Shown here: positions 9,032 to 16,543 of the stretch, piece by piece
Position numbering within the stretch: the first letter of the stretch is position 1
How the letters are laid out: each line of letters opens with the position of its first letter
DNA from: Actinomycetota bacterium
GTDB taxonomy: Bacteria > Actinomycetota > Actinomycetes > Propionibacteriales > Propionibacteriaceae
Assembly: GCA_020161795.1 (NCBI GenBank)
Contig: JAIUOR010000030.1
Coordinates: 1-64,000 of the forward strand
Direction: 5' to 3'
Length of the DNA: 64,000 nucleotides
Position numbers and translations under genes: made by a program
The notes under the pieces: generated by a model
The model's database searches: none
What the model saw: only the letters and a program-made list of their open reading frames with translations
Told to the model about the DNA's origin: nothing

Positions 9032-9113
9032 TAATAGGGGAGTTCGGCTAAAGGGGTCCAAAAGGGTCAGGGTCAGCTCAACTACCAGCAACGGCCAGAC
9101 GCTCGGCTCCTAT

Positions 9114-9977
9114 CTACTGGTGCTGCGTGCCATCGCCTGGTGTCGGCGGGGAGGGTTGACCGACCGTGCGCGGTCGATCCGCGTCGAGTCTGGTCAACGC
9201 GCGGTCGTCGTACTCGGCGATGGTCACCGTGTCGATGACCGTGCCGCCCGCTCGGATGGTGTTGACGAGGGCGCGTGCATTCTGCCGGCAGAGGCTCGAC
9301 CGACCGTCAGGCGGGTAGGCCGCTTCTATGGTCTCGGGCAGCACAAGACGTCCACCTTGATCCAGGTTCTCTTGGCGCCCTTGCCACCACCGGTCTACCG
9401 CCCTGGACTGTGCGGTGTCTCGGTCTACCTCGACCGAGACGATAACGAGCTTGTCGTAGTCCGCCTTGGCCAGAGAAAGCAGAAGCCGTTCGCCAAATGC
9501 CGGTGAGGCCATAGTTGTCTCGACCACTACGTCCGTGTGGGCCGCTAGGGCGAGGCGTCGGACCGTGTTGCAGGACTCCGTGGACATGGTCTGAAGCAGA
9601 GGGGAGAGTTCCAGCTGCTTAATGGTCCCGCCATCAGGCAGACCTGTACTCAGTAGTTCGCCATAGAGGTCGTGGTTGACGCACCATTGCGCCAGATAGG
9701 CCTTGGCGATGTCGGGATCAATGACCAGCCGATCCGCCACGTCAGGGATGGCAGACGTCAGCAGGCTCGACTTCCCAGCGCCAGGCGGGCCAGCTGTGAC
9801 CACGACGCAGCTGCCGTTATGCGTCGCTCTCCCATGGCTATCTAGGTACCACTCGCTGACCTCGCGAACCAGCCGTCGCTGGTCGCCGCGTGACAACAAG
9901 GACTCCAGCCCAGGGCCCGTTCGGATCGTGTTGATCAGCGCCCGGTGTGTATCGTCTCGCGCTTCATTCGTGTGCAT
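9114..9977 (-). CDS. Zeta-type toxin (UDP-GlcNAc kinase family)
   Basis: 287 residues from ATG 9977. The P-loop GPPGAGKSS, the IDPDIAK segment holding the family's catalytic aspartate and the VVVETTMAS strand are arranged as in zeta/PezT toxins. These phosphorylate UDP-N-acetylglucosamine and block peptidoglycan synthesis. The start codon lies 14 bp inside the 3' end of the upstream antitoxin gene, an overlap typical of toxin-antitoxin pairs. The C-terminal 30 residues are Pro/Thr rich and probably disordered. Chromosomal homologues may be kinases of other substrates, so toxicity is inferred from the family and operon layout. Confidence 0.85.
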   Translation of the reverse strand: MHTNEARDDTHRALINTIRTGPGLESLLSRGDQRRLVREVSEWYLDSHGRATHNGSCVVVTAGPPGAGKSSLLTSAIPDVADRLVIDPDIAKAYLAQWCVNHDLYGELLSTGLPDGGTIKQLELSPLLQTMSTESCNTVRRLALAAHTDVVVETTMASPAFGERLLLSLAKADYDKLVIVSVEVDRDTAQSRAVDRWWQGRQENLDQGGRLVLPETIEAAYPPDGRSSLCRQNARALVNTIRAGGTVIDTVTIAEYDDRALTRLDADRPRTVGQPSPPTPGDGTQHQ

Positions 9978-10386
9978 CAAGCACCAGATCGACTTCCGCC
10001 TCGGCCAGGAGTCCGTCGTCGAGCAATGCCTCAAGTTCGCCCCGGGAGTCCTCGCCGATGACTCCGTCCACCGGGTCCACGACCCGCGGCCGCCAGTTCT
10101 CGTACCCTCTCAGCCGCTCCAACATCACTTCGGTTGAGATTTGTCCGACGAACCGCTGGAGGGCGATTTCTTCGATCAGATCTTGGGCGAGGTCGAGTGC
10201 CTTGGCGCGCAGGATCATCCGGTGCACGGTGGCCTGTGACAGGTGGGCGGCGTTGGCAATCTCTCGCTGCGGCATCCCGTCCAGTGCGGCCAAATACACC
10301 TGACGCATACGTTCCACCTCAGCAAGGCGAGCGCGCGCGTATGACAACTTCAGGTCCGGCCCGCGAACCGCGGCGGCGAGTGACAT
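9964..10386 (-). CDS. Helix-turn-helix antitoxin of the zeta module
   Basis: 140 residues from ATG 10386, preceded by GGAGG. The middle of the protein holds a helix-turn-helix (QREIANAAHLSQATVHRMI), and the C-terminal half is very acidic (DSRGELEALLDDGLLAEAE), a probable toxin-binding region. It overlaps the zeta gene by 14 bp, so the two are translated together. The palindrome just upstream (10416-10432) is the obvious autoregulatory operator. The arrangement resembles PezA-PezT, but the DNA-binding domain is not clearly the PezA type. Confidence 0.75.
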   Translation of the reverse strand: MSLAAAVRGPDLKLSYARARLAEVERMRQVYLAALDGMPQREIANAAHLSQATVHRMILRAKALDLAQDLIEEIALQRFVGQISTEVMLERLRGYENWRPRVVDPVDGVIGEDSRGELEALLDDGLLAEAEVDLVLDAHE

Positions 10387-10404
10387 GGTGAACCTCCACG
10401 CCCC

Positions 10405-10433
10405 ATGGTAGGCGGTGATTCACCGTGAATCAA
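10405..10433 (-). promoter_or_regulatory. Promoter and palindromic operator of the toxin-antitoxin pair
   Basis: On the minus strand: -35 TTGATT (10433-10428), a 17-bp spacer and -10 TACCAT (10410-10405), about 19 bp before the antitoxin start codon. Inside lies a perfect 8-bp inverted repeat with a one-base centre, TGATTCACCGTGAATCA (10416-10432). It overlaps the -35 element and most of the spacer, so a bound antitoxin dimer would block RNA polymerase. Confidence 0.6.
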
Positions 10434-10533
10434 GCTGTTCCTCCCGGTGGCGACCGGACTCCCGGAGGTGAGATCGGGCAGCTGAGGGAGCCGGTTCCTT
10501 CTCTCGCGAAGCCGTGGGTCCGAGTCGGGGCCG

Positions 10534-10552
10534 GCTCACCTGCTTAGTGAGC
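10534..10552. repeat. Short inverted repeat upstream of the HTH gene
   Basis: GCTCAC, a 7-nt loop, then GTGAGC, about 95 bp upstream of the excisionase-like gene. It could be an operator or a small hairpin. There is no T-tract, so it is not a typical terminator. Confidence 0.25.
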
Positions 10553-10646
10553 ACATGGAGCGGAGTGAGGCTGGCGTCGAGTGTGTTGGACAGGTAGGTC
10601 AGGCGATGGCCACCAGCCCACCGGCCGTGTGTCGCTCAGGCCATCC

Positions 10647-10904
10647 ATGACCACCGCCAGGAGGCCCGAAGAGGCCAACGCGCTAGTCGCTCTGCCGACA
10701 ATGGTGCTCACTGTCGAGGAGGCCGCCAGTGTTGCCAGGTGCTGCCCCGAGACGATCCGCCGAGCTATCCGAAAGACTGTCGATGACGGACGCTATCCGC
10801 CACCCATGCCAGTCGCAGGGCGCCACGGTGCACGTGGCCAGTATCTGATCTGGCCCGATGATCTACATGCTTGGTTGACCGGCCTAGTCCGCTTCGTGGC
10901 GTGA
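10647..10904 (+). CDS. Excisionase-like helix-turn-helix protein
   Basis: 85 residues from ATG 10647. Residues about 20-75 (VLTVEEAASVARCCPETIRRAIRK and a closing YLIWPDDLHAWL) match the MerR-like winged helix-turn-helix of small excisionase and phage-type DNA-binding proteins. In integrated elements such proteins bind the attachment arms and direct the integrase towards excision, or act as transcriptional switches. An in-frame upstream ATG at 10581 exists, but the extra residues are not family-like. It stands alone, about 1.7 kb from the integrase end, so its role as directionality factor is a reasonable guess. Confidence 0.65.
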   Translation: MTTARRPEEANALVALPTMVLTVEEAASVARCCPETIRRAIRKTVDDGRYPPPMPVAGRHGARGQYLIWPDDLHAWLTGLVRFVA

Positions 10905-11048
10905 GCGACCACAATGCTGCGGCGGTCCAGGTGCGGTGGGTGGTCACGTGCTAGCCATGGACTCGAAGGCGTCCGAAGCGATGGCGTCATAGCGGGTATC
11001 CTTTGACACACCCCGAGAAGGGATGGCCAATGACACCTGTCGTCTTTC

Positions 11049-11810
11049 TTGCGGGCCTTGCGCGCCGCTGCGATCTTGATGGCCTGCGTCATCAGCATGG
11101 TGTTGGTGCCAGCTCCGGCGAGTGCGGATCCTGTCTTCATTGATGGACCGCCAGACAAGGGACTGCACTCCTGGTGCTACACGAGCGGGTTCTCACAGCA
11201 GACCGCGGCAGACGCGGCGATGACTCGCCTACGCAACCAAACGGTCGTTGACACTGCCTGTTACAACCCTTGCCAGACGAAGACCGATGTGCGCTGGTCA
11301 CAGGGCGATCTTGTGGACGCCTACGGCATGGCGGAGTGCAGGGTCTGGGCGAGCAACGGCCGGTGTGATCGCTACCAGATCACGCTCGATATGGATGAGA
11401 TCAACGCGTCGGACTTCCCGACCAGACAGCGAAGCAAGACGTCGTGCCACGAACTCGGCCACACTGTCGGTGTATCTCACTACTCCGGGACCAACTACCC
11501 GTCCGGAGGCGGCGTGAACGACACCACTCACAGTTGCATGCGTTCGGGTGCCGTCACCAACAACACGGCAGCTTGGCACCCTGTTGTACGGAAGGCATCA
11601 CCGAGAAGTCCATATCGATCCTTGGTTCGGCTAAGGGCGGAGGCAGTCAATGAGAAGCACACTTGCTGTGGTGGCGGCCTTGGTGATGACCGTTACTCTC
11701 GGGGCGACCGGATGTGCGGCCAGACCGGACTCAGAGTCTGCGGTTGCAGATCGAGTTGCGGCGCCCGAATCAGGAGTCTCCACAACGGGTTCGCAGACCG
11801 CGCTGCCTGA
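11049..11810 (+). CDS. Secreted metzincin-like zinc protease, probably frameshifted
   Basis: Starts with a signal peptide (MRALRAAAILMACVIS then APASA cleavage region) and contains HELGHTVGVSH, the HExxHxxGxxH zinc site of metzincins, so an exported protease is expected. The frame as it stands runs to 11810 and overlaps the next gene by 161 bp. However, the +1 frame after about 11578 encodes YGRHHREVHIDPWFG and stops at 11632-11634, 15 bp before the next start. That tail resembles the Trp/His-rich end of such proteins, so one inserted base is likely. The start is also poor: TTG 11049 has no ribosome binding site. ATG 11030, which has AAGGGA upstream, lies in another frame, hinting at a second indel. 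Confidence 0.65.
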   Translation: MRALRAAAILMACVISMVLVPAPASADPVFIDGPPDKGLHSWCYTSGFSQQTAADAAMTRLRNQTVVDTACYNPCQTKTDVRWSQGDLVDAYGMAECRVWASNGRCDRYQITLDMDEINASDFPTRQRSKTSCHELGHTVGVSHYSGTNYPSGGGVNDTTHSCMRSGAVTNNTAAWHPVVRKASPRSPYRSLVRLRAEAVNEKHTCCGGGLGDDRYSRGDRMCGQTGLRVCGCRSSCGARIRSLHNGFADRAA

Positions 11811-12435
11811 TGTGGACCCTGGCCCGCTGAGAGGAAGTGCTCACTACGACTTTGAGCCTGCCGCATCGGTGGTCGCTTTGGCCGAGCGGGGCGCTGTCGC
11901 GGTTGTCGGTGCGATCCAGAGCTGGGATGACGGCCGGACGATCCTGGATGGCGACGAACTTCTCCATTTCGCGGTCTTGACCATCAAGGTCACCGACCAG
12001 TTCAAGGGTGAAGCCCCAGGCGGAGAGGTGAAGGTCGAGTTCCGTCGAGGCGGCGTCATCGTGGATGAGACCGGCGCTGAGGTGCCGCTTGAGAGAGGTG
12101 CGCGCTACGACATCCGGTCTGTAGCGGATCTCGAGAAGGCCGCGCCGGTCGGCACCAGAGTCATCCTGATCGGCGCTCCGATTCCTACTCCAGAGGAGAT
12201 CGCCACTGAGCCGGGCCAGCGAGTGGTTGGGCTGGGTAGCCTCGCTGGGAAAGAGGAGTTTGCGGTGCGACCGCTGTCCCAGGGCTTCTTGCTCCAGGAT
12301 GCGGATGGCTCCTATGTCAGTGGTGTGGCCGAGCAGGAGTTTGTTGAAGCCGATGGGTGGTCCACCGCTGCCCGGGCTGGAAGCTCCGGCTTCGACGTCC
12401 TTGTGGAACAACTCGCAGACACGTATTCCAGGTAG
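11650..12435 (+). CDS. Putative lipoprotein of the element
   Basis: 261 residues from ATG 11650 with GGAGG upstream. A type II signal peptide ends in LGATGC, so Cys22 is the probable lipidation site and the protein would be anchored outside the membrane. The mature part is acidic and Gly/Val-rich beta-type sequence without a domain I recognise. It directly follows the metzincin gene, and the pair may act together at the cell surface, for example as protease and immunity or processing partner; this is inferred only from position. Confidence 0.7.
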   Translation: MRSTLAVVAALVMTVTLGATGCAARPDSESAVADRVAAPESGVSTTGSQTALPDVDPGPLRGSAHYDFEPAASVVALAERGAVAVVGAIQSWDDGRTILDGDELLHFAVLTIKVTDQFKGEAPGGEVKVEFRRGGVIVDETGAEVPLERGARYDIRSVADLEKAAPVGTRVILIGAPIPTPEEIATEPGQRVVGLGSLAGKEEFAVRPLSQGFLLQDADGSYVSGVAEQEFVEADGWSTAARAGSSGFDVLVEQLADTYSR

Positions 12436-12578
12436 GTTGCCTCCCTGCACGGAGTCCCACTGAAGGGGCTGGCATGTCTTCGAGGACTACACCGGCGCTA
12501 GCCAACTATCCGAAGCGCTCCAACATGTGCTTGCCCGGTAGCCTACGGCAGCTAGAAGGTCGACCGGCAGGTTTGTGG

Positions 12579-13901
12579 TCAGCCGATCCCGTTCGTCTCG
12601 CCGCCAGGCGGTCTTGCTGCTTTCCTGAAAGCCCGTTCTGCCTTCTTGAGTGCCTTCTCCCGCTGCCTTGCCGACTCCTTCGTATAGATGTTGCTCGTAG
12701 AGACGTCAGTGTGTCCGAGGATGCTTGCGATCACCTCGCGTGGCACCTTCAGATCTGCCAGGAGCGTTGCGAGTGAGTGGCGCATTTCGTGGACCAGGTA
12801 CGGCTGGCCGTTCGGCTTGCACACCCCTGCGCGTTCCTGGACCGCTCGCCAGTTCTCCCGGTCGGTCGACTCTCGTCGCGGATAGCCACCGTTGTTGTCG
12901 GTGAACACTAGCCCCCAAGGGTTTGCCGGAGCGACGGCTCGCCAACGGTTAAATGCCAACACGAGGTCATCCGGCATGGGCAGAACTGGCAAGTCCCTCT
13001 CGTCCACGTCTCGCATCCACTTCGGTCGCGTGAGATGTAGTGAGTCGACCAGGCGGATCGCCTCGAAGTCGTCCGGCACCCGGAACCGGCCCTCTTTTCG
13101 GGGACCTTCGTAGGGCAGCGGCTCAAGCTGCCACCGGACCAGATATCGCTTGCCGAGAAGGTCTACCTCGGTCCAGCGGAGCCCCCTAACTCCGCCTCCG
13201 CGGAGGCCGTAGTAGATGCCAATCTTCACCCTCAGGTGCTCCTGTGGATCGTCCTCGCTCGCATCGAACATCGCCCTCGCGTCATCCGCGGTGAAGCTGG
13301 CGCGGCGACGCTTCTTCACCTTCACCTGCCGTCCCGGTTGCCAGTAAGGGAGGAAGCTTGGCACCGCGTGCCCTTGCGCGCCGGCTGCCATCAGGGCGGT
13401 GCGGAAGTAGCGGATCGCGTTGAACGCGTTGACATCCGAAGTAAGGGCCTTCACCTTGACGACAAGCTTTGCGAAGTCGCCGGGGGTGATGGTCTCGAGG
13501 GTCCGGCTACCGTAGGCCTCCACCGCGTGGCCTAGGGCGCTGCGGACGGTGCTGTATGTCTGTGGTGTCACCCGCCGGACATAGCCCGGCAGGTAGTGGT
13601 CCTCTATCCACGTGCGCACAGTCAGCGGTTCTTCTGTGGGCTTGGTCTTGCGCCTGCCGCGCGCTGAACCCGGCCGCTCGCCCTTGACTCTTGAGACCTC
13701 CGCTTCGGCCACCAGGCGTTTAACGCCCTGCTCAGCGGCCCTCCGGGAGGGGAACACTCGTGAGATCCGTTGCTGACGCCCTGCTTCGGTGCGGCCAACG
13801 GTCACTGTCGCGACACAGCGGCCGTCCGGCCTGTCCTTGAGGGTTCCCGTTCCCTTTGCACGACGGGTGGGCGTATCGTCGAGATCTGTCTTTGGGGGCA
13901 T
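12579..13901 (-). CDS. Tyrosine recombinase (integrase)
   Basis: 440 residues. It has an N-terminal arm-type DNA-binding region, a core-binding SAM-like domain at about 90-180 and a catalytic domain with Arg234 (GLRGGGVRGLRW), His371/Arg374 (HEMRH), His397 (GHTDVSTSNIY) and the nucleophile Tyr406. All catalytic residues are present, so the enzyme should be active. It is transcribed away from the attachment site, with its start 146 bp from the tRNA-derived core. It catalyses integration into and excision from the tRNA-Gly gene. ATG 13901 has GTGAGG close upstream. Confidence 0.95.
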   Translation of the reverse strand: MPPKTDLDDTPTRRAKGTGTLKDRPDGRCVATVTVGRTEAGRQQRISRVFPSRRAAEQGVKRLVAEAEVSRVKGERPGSARGRRKTKPTEEPLTVRTWIEDHYLPGYVRRVTPQTYSTVRSALGHAVEAYGSRTLETITPGDFAKLVVKVKALTSDVNAFNAIRYFRTALMAAGAQGHAVPSFLPYWQPGRQVKVKKRRRASFTADDARAMFDASEDDPQEHLRVKIGIYYGLRGGGVRGLRWTEVDLLGKRYLVRWQLEPLPYEGPRKEGRFRVPDDFEAIRLVDSLHLTRPKWMRDVDERDLPVLPMPDDLVLAFNRWRAVAPANPWGLVFTDNNGGYPRRESTDRENWRAVQERAGVCKPNGQPYLVHEMRHSLATLLADLKVPREVIASILGHTDVSTSNIYTKESARQREKALKKAERAFRKAARPPGGETNGIG

Positions 13902-13931
13902 ACCTCACTGTAATCGAACACCACAGGCGCC

Positions 13932-13965
13932 GATAAGCCGAGCAGATCAGCAAACTCGGCTTATC
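13932..13965. repeat. 11-bp inverted repeat between integrase gene and att core
   Basis: GATAAGCCGAG (13932-13942) and CTCGGCTTATC (13955-13965) are perfect inverted copies separated by 12 nt. The position, upstream of the integrase start and about 80 bp from the crossover core, fits an integrase or excisionase arm site, or an operator of the integrase promoter. Confidence 0.55.
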
Positions 13966-14046
13966 CGAGTCGTACAGGGTCGTCTCCAGTGGTCGTCAGT
14001 CGTAAGTCTCCAGCGTCACGCTCGCGGTCAAGCGGGCGGACACCAA

Positions 14047-14091
14047 CCTTCCAAGCTGGTCATGCGGGTTCGATTCCCGTCATCCGCTCCA
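14047..14091 (+). repeat. Attachment site: 3' fragment of tRNA-Gly(UCC)
   Basis: The sequence from the anticodon loop CTTCCAA through the T arm (GCGGG-TTCGATT-CCCGT), acceptor strand CATCCGC, discriminator T and CCA is exactly a tRNA-Gly 3' half with anticodon TCC. The 5' half is missing: the bases before it do not form a D arm or acceptor strand, and even the anticodon stem has an A-C mismatch on its 5' side. That marks where homology with the real tRNA ends. This is the scar (attR/attL) left when the element integrated; the functional tRNA is expected beyond the left edge. Confidence 0.85.
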
Positions 14092-14736
14092 TCGCGAATA
14101 GCGTTGCGGCTGGGAATACGCAAACGATCGGTAATCGAACACGGTGGGAGATGTCTTCACCTGACACACGACGGTGTGCATCGCTCCGGCAGCGAGCACT
14201 GCCATAGATCCGATCATGAGGAAGGATCTGTTTCACGACGACCCTTAGCTCCGGGCGTGGTAGTTGACAACCAATGGCGATGGAAGTCCGTGCGGCCGAC
14301 GCCTTCGAAGGTGCCTTCGATCGATGATCATCAGTTCCAGCTCGGATTTGATACGAGCAACTGGCGAGGCATTTGCCGTGCAACCAGACGGTTCGTATCC
14401 CTGGGACGGCTGCCGCGTCCATTCGCCGGCAGAGTCAAGGCCAGGAGACATGCAGCGACGACTCGCCGCTGCATCAGAGAGGTCAAGTCCTGCGAGGGAC
14501 ATCGCGGTCGAGGTCTCCACCTCGATCACTGCGAAGGTCGCAAAGAGACACAAGCTAAGCGCTTTCGGCTCCAGCTACGTACAGCCAGTAGCTTCAGCCG
14601 AGAGTTGCTTTCTTGTCAGGACACGAGGTGATCATTTCGGGCCGGTCCCAGCTCTCAATGCTGCCCGAGACAGAGTGGTCTGTTTTCGCCGGTGCCGCCC
14701 AATAGGCAACGCAGGGATCGACTTCTCAGCGGATCG
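14092..14736. other. About 645 bp without a recognised gene
   Basis: This stretch between the attachment scar and the DUF2200 gene has several open frames on both strands, but none has a ribosome binding site, family motif or the strong G/C third-position bias of the neighbouring core genes. It may be degraded remains of earlier insertions at the same tRNA site. No RNA gene or terminator is evident. Confidence 0.4.
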
Positions 14737-15090
14737 TCAGCCGCCCCGCAGAATGGAGGTCATCTTCTTGCCTCGGGCGAGTTCGTCGACCAGTTTGTCC
14801 ATGTAGCGGATCTGCTGCATCAGCGGATCCTCGATGTCCTCCACCCGGTAGCCGCAGATCACGCCGGTGATGAGCGAGGCATTGGGGTTGAGCGCGGGTG
14901 CCTGGGCGAAGAAGGTCCGCAGGTCGATCCCGTCGGCGATGGCCTGCTGGAGCCCGACGGCGTCGTAGCCGGTGAGCCAGCAGATCACCTGGTCCACCTC
15001 GCCTGCCGCGTGGTTCTTCCGCTCGGCCTTCTCCACGTACAGCGGGTAGATGCTGGCGAAGCTCATCGCGAACACGCGCTCGTGTGCCAT
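14737..15090 (-). CDS. DUF2200 family protein
   Basis: 117 residues from ATG 15090 (MAHERVFAMSFASIYPLYVE). It contains the family hallmarks EVDQVICWLTGYD, LRTFFAQAPALNPNASLITG and EDIEDPLMQQIRYMDKLVDEL. It is full length for the family, which is small, soluble and of unknown function, often annotated as a conserved stress or cofactor-binding protein without proof. It is transcribed away from the YqgE gene and is the first core gene after the integrated element. Confidence 0.9.
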   Translation of the reverse strand: MAHERVFAMSFASIYPLYVEKAERKNHAAGEVDQVICWLTGYDAVGLQQAIADGIDLRTFFAQAPALNPNASLITGVICGYRVEDIEDPLMQQIRYMDKLVDELARGKKMTSILRGG

Positions 15091-15209
15091 GCTCGGTCTC
15101 CTCGGGCTGGGGTGGGAGCCACCTTGCCAGGTGGTCCGCCGCCGCGCCACCCGGAGCCTCCCCGGCACCCCGCGATCATGCCAGACTGGGGTCGAAGGAG
15201 GAGGTCGGG

Positions 15210-15770
15210 ATGGAGGTCGCGATTGCGCCTGGCACTCTGCTGATCGCCAGCATCGGGCTGTCCGACGGAGTGTTCGACGGCTCCGTCGTGCTGCTGCTGG
15301 ACGCTGACGAGAGCGGCACCGTCGGCGTGGTGCTGAACAAGCTCACCACCATCGAACTCGAACGTGCCCTCCCGCAGTGGGCGGAACTGGTCGGCGTCCC
15401 GCATGCCCTGTTCGACGGCGGACCCGTCTCACAGCAGGGTGCGATCTGCCTGGCGCGGCCCGCCGATCCGGCGGACGAACCACCCGGCTGGCGTCCGCTC
15501 TTCGAGCACGTCGGCCTGCTCAACCTCGACACCCCGATCGAGATCGCCGAAGGCGCCTACCGCGATCTGCGGATCTTCGCCGGCTATGCCGGCTGGGACG
15601 CCGGGCAGCTCGAGACCGAGCTCGCTGCCGAGATGTGGTACCCCGTGCCGGCCCTGGAGGCCGACGCCTTCGACCCGGATCCCGCGACCCTGTGGCGGCG
15701 GGTGCTGCGTCGGCAGGGTGGCAATCTGGCACTTTTCTCCACCTGGACCGCCGATGCGGAGTCGAACTGA
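15210..15770 (+). CDS. YqgE/AlgH family protein (UPF0301)
   Basis: 186 residues from ATG 15210 with GGAGG upstream. The start APGTLLIASIGLSDGVFDGSVVLLL, the central GVVLNKLT and GGPVSQQGAICL, and the GYAGWDAGQLETEL motif are diagnostic. The family has a conserved fold but an unproven biochemical role; in pseudomonads AlgH was linked to alginate regulation. It sits just upstream of mtrA in the same direction with a 66-bp gap. Confidence 0.93.
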   Translation: MEVAIAPGTLLIASIGLSDGVFDGSVVLLLDADESGTVGVVLNKLTTIELERALPQWAELVGVPHALFDGGPVSQQGAICLARPADPADEPPGWRPLFEHVGLLNLDTPIEIAEGAYRDLRIFAGYAGWDAGQLETELAAEMWYPVPALEADAFDPDPATLWRRVLRRQGGNLALFSTWTADAESN

Positions 15771-15836
15771 GCCGCCCCCGGGCTGGGTCGGCGGCATTAC
15801 ACTCGGGAACGTCGGGCTACCAAGGGAGGGTGGTTG

Positions 15837-16541
15837 ATGTCCGAGGCCTATGAGGGTCCGCCGCGGATCCTCGTGATCGACGACGATGAAGCGCTCGCCG
15901 AGATGCTCGACATCGTGCTGCGCTCGGAGGGTTTCGACGCCCGGCTGTGCCATGTCGGCGACACCGCTCTGGCCGCCTTCCACGAACACCGGCCCGATCT
16001 CGTGCTGCTCGATCTGATGCTCCCGGGCCGCGACGGGGTGGACGTCTGCCGCGACATCCGGGCCGAATCGGGCGTCCCGATCGTGATGCTTACCGCCAAA
16101 TCCGATACCACTGACGTCGTGAAGGGCCTGGAGGCTGGCGCGGACGACTACGTTCCCAAGCCCTTCAAGACCCAGGAACTCGTCGCCCGGATCAAGACCC
16201 GGCTCCGTCGGCATGTCTCCACCGAGGCCACCGACGACGTGCTGCGCATCGGCGACATCGCGATTCGCGTGGACGAGCACACCGTCCGCCGGGGCGAGCT
16301 GGAGATCCCGCTCACCCCGCTGGAGTTCGACCTGCTGCTGGCGCTGGCCCGCAAGCCGCGGCAGGCCTTCACCCGCGAGGTGCTGCTGCAGGAGGTATGG
16401 GGCTATCGACATGCCAGCGACACCAGGCTGGTGAACGTCCACGTGCAGCGGCTGCGTTCCAAGGTGGAACGCGACCCCGAACGACCCGAGATCATCGTCA
16501 CGGTCCGGGGGGTCGGCTACCGCGCCGGTGAGCCACGGTAG
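15837..16541 (+). CDS. mtrA: Two-component response regulator MtrA
   Basis: 234 residues of the OmpR/PhoB type. The receiver domain has acidic residues D15-D17, the phosphoacceptor Asp59 (LVLLDLMLPGRDG), Thr86 and Lys108 (VPKPFK). The C-terminal winged helix contains VLLQEVWGYRHASDTRLVNVHVQRLRSK-type features. In Actinobacteria MtrA controls cell-wall hydrolase, osmoprotection and division genes. ATG 15837 follows AAGGGAGGG; an in-frame TTG just before it is less likely. mtrB begins 2 bp after the stop, as in other actinobacteria. Confidence 0.95.
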   Translation: MSEAYEGPPRILVIDDDEALAEMLDIVLRSEGFDARLCHVGDTALAAFHEHRPDLVLLDLMLPGRDGVDVCRDIRAESGVPIVMLTAKSDTTDVVKGLEAGADDYVPKPFKTQELVARIKTRLRRHVSTEATDDVLRIGDIAIRVDEHTVRRGELEIPLTPLEFDLLLALARKPRQAFTREVLLQEVWGYRHASDTRLVNVHVQRLRSKVERDPERPEIIVTVRGVGYRAGEPR

Positions 16542-16543
16542 CG

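Larger units (their letters stand above)
1..14091. mobile_element. Integrative element, right part (left end outside window)
   Basis: Seen: a tyrosine integrase at 12579-13901 lies next to a partial tRNA-Gly 3' end (about 14047-14091). Everything to the left is accessory: antirestriction-type proteins, a toxin-antitoxin pair, an excisionase-like protein, an IS end and several unknown genes, with visibly lower GC than the core genes to the right. Known: elements that use tRNA genes duplicate the 3' half of the tRNA at the integrase-proximal end. Inference: the intact tRNA-Gly and the other end lie to the left of position 1. The DarB-like and ArdC-like proteins suggest conjugative transfer, but no relaxase, coupling protein or type IV secretion gene is visible here, so transfer ability is not shown. 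Confidence 0.85.

Noticed and set aside
14028-14091. Complete tRNA gene
   Set aside because: Only the half from the anticodon loop onward is present. There is no D arm or matching 5' acceptor strand at the right distance, and the anticodon stem has a mismatch.
14060-14422. Minus-strand frame ending in RMTGIEPA
   Set aside because: This peptide ending comes from reading the tRNA 3' half backwards, a known false gene call next to tRNA fragments.
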